Made by a program: the position numbers and the translations under genes. Positions 48,332 to 59,097 of a stretch of DNA of 64,000 bases are shown in pieces. Location of the stretch: NCBI GenBank assembly GCA_015350385.1, contig WNKI01000001.1, positions 5,962,749 to 6,026,748 on the forward strand. Reading direction: 5' to 3'. The DNA comes from Aculops lycopersici. Lineage: Eukaryota; Arthropoda; Arachnida; Trombidiformes; Eriophyidae. The notes under the pieces were generated by a model. The model worked only from the letters and a program-made list of their open reading frames with translations, ran no database searches and was not told the origin of the DNA. Each line of letters starts with the position of its first letter. Position 1 is the stretch's first letter.

Positions 48332-51300
48332 CTCGTCCTCGTCTCATGTTGTGTGCGTTTTACCAACACTAACTTTCAATTCATTTGCATTCTCTTTCTC
48401 CTCCCAGTTCATTGGCTGCAATTGATATCCATTCGACTATCCACGAGTTTGATGCTATTAACATTAGCACTCGGGTGCCACTCGAGCCTCGAGCTTCGAG
48501 ACTTGAGCTCCCAAGCAGAAAGCTATACATTGATCCTCACCTATCCTCTTCCATTTGCTGTCCATCAACCCGAATGGTCGCTGGCAACGTGAACTTTTGT
48601 GAACTCTCGTCTCTCATTTAAACTATAAAAATTAGACACTCCAATTTCCAAGTGCCAACTTTCTCTTCTAGTTGACAATCAGAAGCCTCGAGACAAATTT
48701 AGTCATCATTGTGCATCATGAATTTGGGGTTTATTATTACGATTAATTATTCAGCGCGAGTGGCTTAAATTGACGCTAGCGGCGGCATCGCGACAAATTG
48801 ATGCTGCTAATTAGCTGGCTGTGGTGTCGCGCCACTCAAACTCGCCGCCATTTGATGAGATTAAATTAAATTTGATTGACTTAATCTCTGGCTGAGCGCG
48901 TGTGCGGAGTGGATTTTATTTTCAACACACTCCAACATTTGCAGCATAAGCAAACAGGCGCCCGGCCGTTCAGCTCAAAGACAGAGGCATCCGCTGCAAC
49001 CTGCATTGTCGCCGCGGCCGAGCGGATTCAGGTGTAAATCAGAGGCGCGCATTAATTTGTGCGCCAGTGTCTTGCTCGCGAAGCGTCCGCCATTTTAATT
49101 GATCGATATTTTCCACCAATAACCGGTCAATACATGTATCTCTAGCCTAAACCGCGGAATGGCCAGCCGGCGGCGCTTGCGGTTTAGATCGTCGCGCCGC
49201 GTCGTGGTCGCCGCCGTTGCTGCGAACTCGCCATTTGGCCTCGGGCGCCGAGAGGATCAAACTCTCGATGGTTTTTAAGCTGAATTTAAACGACACTTAC
49301 CGAGATGAAAATTGAAAGAAAAATAATGGTGAATGAAGCCATCGAAGTTACATAAGCGCCGCGGATACTTCATTAGTCTTTTGTTCTGGTTCTGGTCTTG
49401 GTTGTGGGAGAGATAGCAACAGATAGTGATTAGTATTAGGGCTACACAGTAGTAGCCCCAATAGTTGACACTAATTAGTCCTCATGAGCTTGCGTAACAG
49501 GAGGAGCAGCAGCAGTTGCGGTGGTGGTGGCAACAATAGATGTTACATCATTAGTCAATGGAGAAGACCTTCATTCAAGGATCGAGTCAGCTGGTGGTTG
49601 TGGTGGCTTTCGATTGTTGTTATTGTTGTGCAACAGGCAAGCTTCAGGTGAACGAACGTGTGGTAGCCGAATTGAGCAGTTTGCCAATTGGTCTCAAAAG
49701 AGAAGGGCCATACTTTGTTGCTCATTTTTAGACAAACTTTCTTTCTCTTTCTCTCTTCGGTTTCTTTTTCAGTCTGGCGCCAGACGAAATTTTTCGCTTT
49801 GTTGTTGATTAATGAAACACAGCGGTTAGTTATATGATCTAAAGATCGTAAAAGTGCTCCAACGGATAGTCCAACACAAGCGACGATGGGGACGAAGATA
49901 CTCTAAGGCGCGAGTTGTAATTAGTAGTGGTGGCAGCGAAAGGAGTTCATAAAAATTCTTACCTGCAGCAGAGAGTTGGATCGTAAAAACGAGTAGTCAA
50001 ATTTGGTTCGAAGGGTTCTTTTATTTTTTCAGCCTCTCTGCTAGTTTTTTTTTCAACCTCGACCTACTAATCAGTCGCTTCGGATGCTAACGAGATTGTT
50101 AACTTGGTTTGTCAGTTTTGTGGGCGGAAGTCGGCCCCTTTCCAGTTAGCTAAAGAGAGTCGAAGTCGAACAAAGGCTCAACAAGTTGCCCCTCTCTCAG
50201 GGTGGAGTGGCTGCTCGTGGATTCACCCAAATGGGTGCTCTTTTGCCCATAAAATACTGCAAACCTGGCAACCAGGTAATGACCTTTGGGCGCGACATCG
50301 CCCAGTGCTCTTGTTACTGCCGCTAAAAGTCGGCCGCCCCCACAAACAAAGAGGAAGGTTGCGGTTTTTGCCATTAATAAATGAGTATTATTAGCGAGGG
50401 GCGACATTAGTTTGCCTTTAGACTCTAATTAGGATACCACAAAACGGCGTTTTCTCTCTGTCTCGTAGATTGGAGCATACAACCAAGACTACTCTTTTGA
50501 ATACTATACTTTGTGGCCAAAATGCTCTAGAGTCCGGACCAAAGCGAATGGCACTGGGATCTTTTTATTCAACCAAGCTGCTCCAATTCTACGAGAAGCG
50601 CCACGTAAGATTTTGTCGATGACTCGTTTAAAAATCGTTGGATTAGCTTACCTGCACCAGCAAAAGCAAAAGCAAAAGCAAAAAAGAGGCGAGCGACGAT
50701 ACGCAACGCAACCTGCAAAGGCCAGTCCACTAATTGAACGTCACGATATTTGATAGCAATTAGTATCATTGTTTTAGTCTCGGCCGAGCGGTCAGTTGGG
50801 TGCCCTCCAATTCCAACGTTAAAGTTGTCCATTTGAGCGCATTCGGCGAGATTTCAGTCACGAACTTGGCTAGAGTTTTAGTCAGCGGCTATGGCGATTG
50901 TTGTTGTTGGTGGCGGTGGCAGCGGTGATTGTACAACAGTTGCGATGATACGTTACTAATTGTTCATCATGCAATCGAACACACAGAGACTAGAGCACAC
51001 GACCGACGCGAGCGCCCAGAGCAACTACCTGTGGAATACCCGAGTTGGTTTGCAAGCGAGCGACCGGCAACAGGTTCCGTGTTATTCGATTTGATTCAAG
51101 CGCTGGCTCAGCCTCGTCGTCGATGGCGCAATTACCTGGCCAATCGAGAGCCACTTGTAGCTCGTGTATCTTGAAAAGGTGCCTCATATCGTTGGATAAG
51201 CGTTTCAATGTGCAAGCGTGTTTCAGTTGAATGAGGGGGACATAAGATCCGAGTTCAATGGTAGATCGCCGCCACTGCTAGATGCAATTGTTTTCCACTC

Positions 51301-54300
51301 TCATCGCGTTCCAATCCAATTGTTTTCTCCCATCCAATTGTCTATCTGTTTGTCTGTAATGTTCAACTGTACATCCATTCCCCACTGTTGCGATGTCTGT
51401 CCCCGTTAAAGTCCGTATTCATTGCGTCGTTGTTGCTCTACTTACCTGGCCAACTAGAGCAGCAATGACCAACCGACGAGCAGGACGGTAGCACGCGCGC
51501 CGCCGGTAGTCAAAACACCAGCGGCAACCTCATAGACTTTATGTGGCGCTTGATTGACGCGCCGTGACTAATTAGTTAGCGCCCAACAAACACGAGCTCC
51601 TTCTATCGGAATATAAATTTCAGGTGAGCTCAGCTTTGGTATATCTAGAGAGTCGCTGAATGAGGGGGATTGTAAATTTGGCTTAAATTTACAGCATACA
51701 AACGTTAACTGTCCTCTTGGCGGTCGATCGGTCGTTACTGTGGTAGCTCCCATTTTGGTGCTCTCTCATGCCCCTCGCTTATTTCCTCGTCGGGCAGCCA
51801 TTGTGTTTCGTGTGATATTGTTACGGGCAAATAGATCGAAGAAACCATTAGCCTGTCGCCAGGCGCCTCATTGTGCTCTCCTCTCCATCGCTGCAACTGG
51901 CTACCGTTTTGGTGGCGGATCTTACAAATTAAATTAAGCGGCCGGCTGGTCGTGTGCATTCACTAGCAGGTTGCCATTTACCTGGCCGCCGCCGCCGCCG
52001 CTACTGGCCCACGAGCAGATCGAAACACTACATCTCTTCAAAGTCAAGTTAAAAGCTGTTGCCGACGTATCGATTACATAATGCACGAGTCGAGGGGCGT
52101 TACCTTTTTGCCAATACATGTATGTCCCGAGAATGGTTCAACTTGAGAGAAAGATGTCTCGCCCTCTGGCGGCCAAATAAAGGCTCACCGATCAATCAAC
52201 AAGTGTCTGCTCTGCGAGTGGGAGTAGTGTTGCTCGTTTGACTGACTCTAGACAAAACCCTCCCTCGTGTCATTGTGTGGTCTCTCTGTTCGTCAGGTAA
52301 AGTGCCATGCCAGGATGATTGATCGGTCATCGCTCCCTTCGTTTGTCTGCTAGCAAGCGTCTCACTCTGCTCGCTGTCGTTGGAATTAAATGTAAATGAA
52401 TCTCTCCCTTTCTCTCTACATCTCCACTTGGCTACCCTTTTATTTAACCTAAAAATTGAAACAAATTTAGTTGTTTCTAGGAGACTTGTAACAACTTTTT
52501 TACTCCGATTCTGGAAGTGAAGAGTCTCCACCTTTTTACTCGACTTAGACTCCCTTGTTTATAACTCAATTACAACCATTCCATGGTGCTGATTATGGAC
52601 TAGTTCTCTTGTGGTTGCCTCTGGAATTGGTTTGCTTCAAGAGGCTGACCAACATCACAACAAGCCGAGCCAAACCATTGAGACACGCGAAAAGTTGACT
52701 CAAGAAGTCGGACTTGGGGTTGGAGTTGAAAGTGATGTTCAAGTTGAAGTGCCACTGAATAGCATCTATTTGTGTGTGTGGTCCCGGAAACTTGATACAA
52801 GTGGTCGCTGAGGCGAAAGTAAGTTGTGTTTATTGTCTCTCTTCATTGTGTAGTTCCTATCCCGATTACTAAGTTAGTCCTTTTTAGTTGACGTGAGCCT
52901 GACTACTAATGCTCTTGAAAAATTCTACAGTTTTCCAAGTCACTTGAAACAAACTCAGCCGAGCACTTGATTTGTTGTAAGATCATTTGTGTCTTAATCT
53001 ATGTTTGTGTCCATCTATTGTTTTGTAGGTCTCAGGTAGCCATACAAAGTCACAAACTAACGACTCGGAACACAGATTCTCGCTACCTGGTGGCCGCTTT
53101 CAATACTCAGTGGCAACCGGTGGTTTAGATGGTGGTGGCAAATTGTAACCAGAAACAAATCTCATTCCCTCCAGTCCCAAAAAACCAAAAGTTTCGTCTC
53201 GCGTGGCATCTCTTTGGATCGCGTGGAGTGTAACGCTTTTCAATTCGGTTGCTCGGTCACTCGTCATTGGTTTGGAGAAACACAACAATTGATTTACAGA
53301 CAGAAAGACAGATAGACATTTGAGTAGCGAATCTGGCTGGCTGGACACCCTTCCAACAACCTGAAGGCTTGAGTTCTCATTGTTATTCCTGTGTTGTTGC
53401 TCTCTTTGCCATGTAAATATAAATTCAGGTAGCGAACATACGAGCAACCAAGTCGGCGGTGACATTTTGGTGCATCAATCAGTGTGGTCGCTTCCCAATA
53501 TAACAATGCAACGTTTATCTGGATTCGTGATGGTGGTCGCGCCTCTCAATGGTGCCCCCGCCGATTTGCCCACGATATCAAGCGGAATATTTGCCAAGGT
53601 TTAAAGGGTACATTTCAGCTTGTGACTGCTACTGTTGGCTGCTGGTTTTACCTTCTAATTCAGTTTCCCTTATGGACTTTCAAACAGCAGGCTTTGAAAC
53701 GCGAGCCTCCATTCAGATATTTTTACTTCGGAGGATTTTGCTCGAAACGTCGGATGGTTGACTTGAAAGAGCAACGAGCGACAAAGTGGTGAAATTCATC
53801 AGTGTCCATTAGTGGCGCTTCCAGTGGACAGTTGAGGTATCTGGTGGCAGTAGGAGGAGGAGGAGGTGGACATTATAAATTAACGGGCCGTTGTTTTTGT
53901 CTCCTTCTCTCGGCTTGACGCAAATTGACAGTGTTGCGGCCATAATTAGCGGTCTCGCGTGTTGCTAAACACGCATACACACATACAAACAGGTAAACTA
54001 ACTCTAATGAAAAGGACAAAAGCAACTACTGCACAAAAGTGGCACTAGAGTTAAACCTCCTCGAGGTAGGCTCATGGTTGATGGTTTAGAAGCATGTTAA
54101 AGGAGGGGAGGTAGGACAGTGGAAATTATTGACTTGTTGCTACCGACTACAAAGGGCAACTCGTGTTTGACTTCCAAAAAGAAACTGTGTTTCCCTCTAA
54201 TGTGTGGCGACCAACACTCACTCCTCTCGCTTCGAGAAGGCGGCAGCGGCGACGTCGGCGGAAGTGGCGGCAACCTCAATAGTTACTTGGAAGCGCGAGT

Positions 54301-54701
54301 CAGCCACGAGAGTGGCACTTTGCATGTTTACTGGCCGCTAGTCAAAGGAGGTTTCAGGATGGAGTTTAAAAAACCACCCACTTAATGTGTGTTTAGCTGC
54401 TTCCGAGTTGAATCTTTAATTCAACCACCACTCTACTCATCTCTACCTACTTTGGAATGGACACTAAAAAACTAATTTTGATGCCACAGAGCTGGAGATA
54501 GAAGAGCGGAATCAAATGCTTTAGATTTTATGTTCTCTAGATGCAAATCTGGACCACCGGCGAGTTTCCTCAAGAGTCCCTCAGTTGCGAAGATTTGTAA
54601 CGCGTCCTCACCTCTTGTGATGTGGAGGTAAATCTAGTCATTACTTTGGATGGAAGAAAATTAGATCAAAAAGACAATTCTTAGCACGGTGGAATGGGTG
54701 G
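46941..54701. promoter_or_regulatory. Gene desert downstream of the second bHLH gene (inferred regulatory DNA)
   Basis: Nearly 8 kb without a recognised gene. It contains many TACCTG/CAGGTA sites, including three copies of TTACCTGGCC within 0.85 kb (51132, 51442, 51978), a TAAT-rich block at 48.7-49.1 kb, a CGT run at 48296-48343 and AAAAGC units near 50660. Short frames are low-complexity or frame-broken. Confidence 0.4.
48296..48343. repeat. (CGT)n microsatellite
   Basis: About 12 CGT units passing into CCTCGT units. Similar CGT/CGA runs recur at 37078 and 40788. Confidence 0.92.
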
Positions 54702-54707
54702 TTTATT
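54702..54707 (-). terminator. Candidate poly(A) signal of the Ser-rich protein gene
   Basis: The plus-strand TTTATT reads AATAAA on the minus strand, about 230 nt past the stop at 54936. Confidence 0.4.
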
Positions 54708-54935
54708 TAGTGATCCTCCACTCGATCGTCTTGTCTTATCCAATTTGGGGAGCTATCTGCTCCAGTTTGAGGTTATTGTGATATCGACGACGCAACTTTG
54801 TTTGCCATTTCCCCCTTCGATTGTGCGTTCTAGCAACACACTTATCCTTATCCTCTTTGTTGTGGCAGTGTCAAAAAGTTTAGTTTAGTCTCATTTTGAC
54901 AACAACAGTCCAATCTTTTCTTACTCAGCCACAAC

Positions 54936-55949
54936 TCAATCTAAATCATCGTCGTCAAACAGGTGGCCAAAGCTAGGTACCCTCGAACCGTTGGAGGAGG
55001 ATTGGTTGTTGTAACTCGAGGAGGAGTTGCCACAGCTCCTTTGGTTGCCACCCTCGGGCTTGATGGCTGATCGGTCTTGGAAGATTCTGGAACCTAGCGC
55101 GAGGCCGCCGCGTAATGGGGTGCTCGGGCCACTGGCGGCCGTTGCCTCGGCAGTGCTGTCGTCTCCAAAGAGTGGGCTAGCGTTGCATGCTTTCAGGTCG
55201 TCGCAATACGAGGCACTGTCGTTGGCTTGAGCCTCGTTACTGCCACCCACCATAACTGGATTCATGCTGACATCCTGGCCAGCCGATGAGACTGGATTGG
55301 TGGAGTCTACAAATGTGACACGTGAGCTGGTTGGCGCTCCGGTGCTCTCGTCCCAATCCATTGGAATTCCACTATCATTGTGAGGGTCTATACTATTACC
55401 CATTGTTTTACGTTTCTTGAGACTGCCACTAGCGGTGTTGCTGTTGTTGCTGCTACTTGTGTTACTACTGTTACTATTACAATTACTATTACAATTGCTA
55501 CTACTACTGGTATTATTATTGTTGTTATTATAATTTTTGTTATTATGATTAATATGAATACCACTACTGCTGCAGCTGCTTCCACTGCTAGAGCTGCTGC
55601 TGCTGCTATTACTATTACTACTGCTACTGCTACCGCTACTACTACTACTACCACCACTACTGCTAGCCGATTGGGGTGTTGACTTGACAACCGCTGAAGT
55701 GGCCACCGAGCTCGGTGATACGGTGGATGAGATTGAGCTTGTAGTTGGTTGTTGTGATTGAGGTGATTGTTCCTGATCCGGTGAGAATATTAATTGTTGT
55801 GGTAGTTGATTCGGTAAGAGTTGTTGTTGCGTTTGCTGGTGTGATGTAGGATTGTGAACTCTTATCGAGGCAGTGGTGGCGGCGGCAACTAGTGAGGAAT
55901 CAGCTAGCGACGCTAATCTTTCCACTTTGAGAGCAACTTCGCTTGTCAT
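54936..55949 (-). CDS. Ser/Asn-rich disordered protein with acidic C-terminus, family unknown
   Basis: Predicted 337 aa from the ATG at 55949 (the codon before it is TTG). The N-terminal 30 residues (MTSEVALKVERLASLADSSL) could be helical. A long Ser/Gly/Asn/Gln tract fills about residues 60-170. It is followed by a basic KKRK (possible nuclear-localisation signal) and more ordered text: NSIDPHNDSGIPMDWDESTG, SSRVTFVDSTN, CDDLKACNASPLFGDDS, STPLRGGLALGSRIFQDRSA. It ends FGHLFDDDDLD. The acidic tail and short phenylalanine motif suggest a protein-interaction or activation segment. I could not assign a family; nuclear location is inferred from KKRK. It opens the compact gene cluster at the right of the window. 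Confidence 0.75.
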   Translation of the reverse strand: MTSEVALKVERLASLADSSLVAAATTASIRVHNPTSHQQTQQQLLPNQLPQQLIFSPDQEQSPQSQQPTTSSISSTVSPSSVATSAVVKSTPQSASSSGGSSSSSGSSSSSNSNSSSSSSSSGSSCSSSGIHINHNNKNYNNNNNNTSSSSNCNSNCNSNSSNTSSSNNSNTASGSLKKRKTMGNSIDPHNDSGIPMDWDESTGAPTSSRVTFVDSTNPVSSAGQDVSMNPVMVGGSNEAQANDSASYCDDLKACNASPLFGDDSTAEATAASGPSTPLRGGLALGSRIFQDRSAIKPEGGNQRSCGNSSSSYNNQSSSNGSRVPSFGHLFDDDDLD

Positions 55950-57791
55950 CAATGAAAAGTTTGATTTGTTTCTCCCGAGTAATCAGTACACTTAGCATCT
56001 ATCTATCTACCTTTCGAAACGGAAGGATTTGTTTAGATTTGTGATTTTGTTTTTGCTTACACGATCTCGTTTGGTATGGTTTTGGAAAAACAATTTGTTT
56101 TGAGCAATTTCATATCCTATTTGGTCAAAAGGTGTCCAAGATTTACCGAGCAGATATTGCAGTTTAATAGTAAGGTGTCTGTATGTTGGATAATAATAAT
56201 AGGACAATAAAAGAGGTAAACAATATGATGTAAAACGTTTTTGATAACATTTGTTGTGCAAGTTTACAACGAGATCCTTAGGGTGGAACATGTGTTGTGT
56301 TTTTGTGTTTGGGGCGCCACCGCGCGCATTTGCACCGAAACTAAAATCGGCGAATTTGGTCATTACAGGCCCAAGAGTAGCGCATCAGGGGGCATTTGCC
56401 AGCCCATAAGTCTTGAAAAACTAGTATTTCTTCACCTACAAGAGTGATGTAGTGCAATCAAGTGATACAAGAGTCTTGGGACAGGTAATCTGAGAACACA
56501 GGCAAGTGGGAGAATAAGACTTTGGCAAGACGAAGGGTGAAGGTAGAGCTCGAGTGTCTACCCATTAAAACGGACCAAGAATCCCAGAAGTTCTGGACGT
56601 TTGCTGGCGCTTCAAAGCAAGCAGTTATGCGTCGCTCACAACTTTTGCCCATTAGTCACTGGCCGGCGAGTGTGTGCGACGTGCAAGCAAATACTTGAAG
56701 CGCGAACCAAAACTGCGTCCACTTTTGCGGGCTCCTCCAGTCAACGAGCAACCAACTCAAGTCGGAGGCGCGAGTGAGTCGGTGCATTTCAATGGATGAT
56801 TTCCATTGAAATTACCATCCGCATCCTTGCTGTTTGTGCCGTCGACACCGTATTCGCCCCACACGCACGCTAACTCCTATGGCCAGTGCTACACAAATTT
56901 GCTCCTGATGGGATAAGCGGAGTTTTGCGGTTCGCCAGTGGCGCCGGCCTGGCCGCCGCCGCTCATGCCTAAGCAGTAGTAGAACGGCACAGAGGTATAG
57001 ACATCGCGCGAGTTTCTACACTCTGTAGTGTAGAAAGTCCCATTGTAAATACATTGCGGCTCACTCTTTTCCACCACAACCACAGAGACTTGAAATTGGT
57101 ACATGGGTGTCGTTAGTATCATCGAAGGTGCCACAATATTATGGTAGTTGGTATTGATTGTGTTGTTTGCCACAAAATAACCATCAATTCGTCAAGTTTT
57201 TTCTCGCCGATCAGTTGGTCGGTAGTGCCAATGTGATTCCATGGCAAAAGGATACGATATGAACCAAAATAAATTGGAAAGAAAGATTATATAAAACTTT
57301 GACAACAGTATTGTGCTAAAGTAAAGGCACCTTCTTCTTGTTTGCTTCATCGAGCGCTGAAATCCATCCTCGACAACAAAATCTCATTAACAATCAGCAC
57401 TAAGAATCAAGATTATTGGAGCAATTAGTTGAGTCTTTCGAGCTACTAGCATTTTGCACTCAATTAAAAATGCACAGCTTTGATCACATCCAATATTATT
57501 GTCATATCACTAATTGTCACATTGTATTGCGAATTTGATAAACTCCATTGCCACCATCACACCACTGCATCCAATTATTATCAAATCTCTCTATGATACT
57601 CGTATATTAGATACAAGTATTAGAATCATCAATTAGATAAACGAAGAAGATAATCCAAATTTTTAAATGTCTCGACAGTAAGTATATCTGTCAAGATAAC
57701 CGAGTGATAATCGAACTTTTCATTATCATTACAAGATACTTGCCGAATCGATTTCTCAGTTTATAGTATATTAACTCTTATACGCTACAGA
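55950..57791. other. Spacer between the Ser-rich gene and DESI2
   Basis: Contains the 5' side of the minus-strand Ser-rich gene, a CAGGTAATC near 56484, and an AT-rich stretch (57.2-57.79 kb) leading to DESI2. GGCGCCACCGCGCG at about 56310 resembles GGCGCGCCACCATGCG near 59307 in another intergenic promoter region. A minus-strand fragment at 56889-57173 is listed separately. Confidence 0.4.
56889..57173 (-). CDS. Possible exon of an extracellular protein; uncertain
   Basis: The frame has no ATG start (it begins at GTG after an upstream in-frame stop), so it would have to be an exon or use an internal ATG. Its text is protein-like: MYQFQVSVVVVEKSEPQ, CIYNGTFYTTECRNSRDVYT, SVPFYYCLG, then a Gly-rich end. 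Three cysteines and one NGT glycosylation sequon suggest an extracellular segment. No family is recognised and no convincing splice sites were located. Confidence 0.25.
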   Translation of the reverse strand: MANNTINTNYHNIVAPSMILTTPMYQFQVSVVVVEKSEPQCIYNGTFYTTECRNSRDVYTSVPFYYCLGMSGGGQAGATGEPQNSAYPIRSKFV

Positions 57792-58439
57792 ATGGACAAA
57801 CAAACAAACAGATTCAGAAGTAACTCGTCGGCCAACTCGAGTAGTAACACAAGCCATTCTAGCTCCATGATGCAGCAACCGCAAACTGGAAGGGCCGAGG
57901 TAAAGCTTAATGTTTATGATATGGTCTCGATGGCCAACTTTAACCAATACTCATCGCCAATCGGATTTGGTGTCTTCCATTCTGGCGCCGAGATTTACGG
58001 CTGCGAGTACGCCTATGGTGGCCACAATAACTCACATAGTGGCGTGTTTGAGATTGCTCCACGCGATGTGGCCGTCCTAGGCGAGGAGAGTTTCAGATTC
58101 CGAGAAACAATTGTGATAGGCTACACTGATTTTGATCAAGAGGACGTCAAGCAAATAGTTGATCAACTTGGAGTTAAGTTTCGAGGAGATAAATATCATC
58201 TATTACACCAAAATTGTAATCATTTTACAGACGCACTAACAAAGGTACTTTGCGGGCAAGGTATTCCATCTTGGGTTAACCGGTTAGCCCATGTTAGCTC
58301 CTCACTCCCCTTCCTGGAACGATGGCTCTCTAGATATATGCCACTAGCGCCAAATGACAGAGATGAACAGGCCAAAGACGATGACGAGCCACAAGCTTTG
58401 AGCTCGACAGCGTCGACATCAACATCGACCAAGCACTAA
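57792..58439 (+). CDS. DESI2: DESI2 (PPPDE1) desumoylating isopeptidase / deubiquitinase
   Basis: Predicted 215 aa, single exon. A Ser/Asn-rich N-terminal extension of about 35 residues precedes the PPPDE cysteine-protease fold (about 36-187). The catalytic pair is visible: His63 in GFGVFHSGAEIYG and Cys142 in HQNCNHFTDAL. Other family landmarks are VKLNVYDMV, EYAYGGH, SGVFEI, GYTDF, and GIPSWVNRLA. The family removes SUMO or ubiquitin from targets; DESI2 orthologues are cytoplasmic and have been reported as deubiquitinases. The C-terminal 30 residues are acidic then Ser/Thr-rich, as in relatives. The gene converges on TMEM242 with 166 bp between stops; an ATTAAA at about 58497 may serve as poly(A) signal. 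The start is the first ATG; a later Met at 26 or 27 would still leave the domain whole. Confidence 0.95.
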   Translation: MDKQTNRFRSNSSANSSSNTSHSSSMMQQPQTGRAEVKLNVYDMVSMANFNQYSSPIGFGVFHSGAEIYGCEYAYGGHNNSHSGVFEIAPRDVAVLGEESFRFRETIVIGYTDFDQEDVKQIVDQLGVKFRGDKYHLLHQNCNHFTDALTKVLCGQGIPSWVNRLAHVSSSLPFLERWLSRYMPLAPNDRDEQAKDDDEPQALSSTASTSTSTKH

Positions 58440-58605
58440 CCTAATTACTAATCTAAACTTGATACAATCATTATTATAGTAATATTGGAATTACATTATT
58501 AAAAAACCCACCACGATCCAGTTTACCCAGAAGAGTTGAGTTAGAAGAAGGCTGATAACGATCAAACAATCCCGTAACCTTCCAGGATAGATTCAGTTAA
58601 TATTA

Positions 58606-59097
58606 TCACTTTAATAGACTTTCTAAATACTTTAGGTCCTCGTCGTCGTTCTTCTTTGCTTTGGCATTGAAATTCGAAATCATTTCCTTACCGAACAACT
58701 GATAAGATGTGGTGCAAAATATACAAAAGCCGGTTATTGAGTAGATACTTCCTCTCAACAAAGCCTTTCTAGCCAAGGCAAATCCTTCCTCGTGAATAGT
58801 TTGTTTTGAATTATTTTTCCTAGCTTGATTTACTGTAAAACTGAAGCCCGCAATCACCGAGGCGGAGGCCAATGTTATGAAGTAGCCGACTTTTGCGTAG
58901 AAGAGGCTTCTGCTCTCTTGGGTCGGAGGAGAGTCAGTTTCACCTAAATGACTAGCATTGTTCATTTGTAATGGTACTTCTTTGCTTGCATCACTATTTT
59001 GAGTCGATTGGACCATAGCAACTACATCCTGACTATTAGACTTGACTTTTGGATTCTGCGAGCCAATCGCGTCGCTTGCATTTTCTTGGCTTAGCAT
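58606..59097 (-). CDS. TMEM242: TMEM242-like mitochondrial inner-membrane protein
   Basis: Predicted 163 aa. The N-terminal 70 residues are polar and variable. A first hydrophobic segment at about 73-95 (VGYFITLASASVIAGFSFTV) is followed by a basic loop (NQARKNNSKQ). Then come EEGFALARKALLRGSIYSIT and a second membrane segment (GFCIFCTTSYQLFG), ending in a charged tail (KAKKNDDEDLKYLESLLK). The order TM1, basic loop, ALARKAL.RGS.Y, TM2, short charged tail matches TMEM242, which in vertebrates is an inner-membrane protein implicated in assembly of ATP synthase c-ring and complex I. Single exon; divergent from PEX5. Assignment rests on weak but ordered similarity. Confidence 0.75.
   Translation of the reverse strand: MLSQENASDAIGSQNPKVKSNSQDVVAMVQSTQNSDASKEVPLQMNNASHLGETDSPPTQESRSLFYAKVGYFITLASASVIAGFSFTVNQARKNNSKQTIHEEGFALARKALLRGSIYSITGFCIFCTTSYQLFGKEMISNFNAKAKKNDDEDLKYLESLLK

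Noticed and set aside
9000..57000. Interpretation of CAGGTA sites specifically as Zelda sites
   Set aside because: Zelda is described from insects and crustaceans, while the organism may be a chelicerate. I therefore report the motif without naming the factor.
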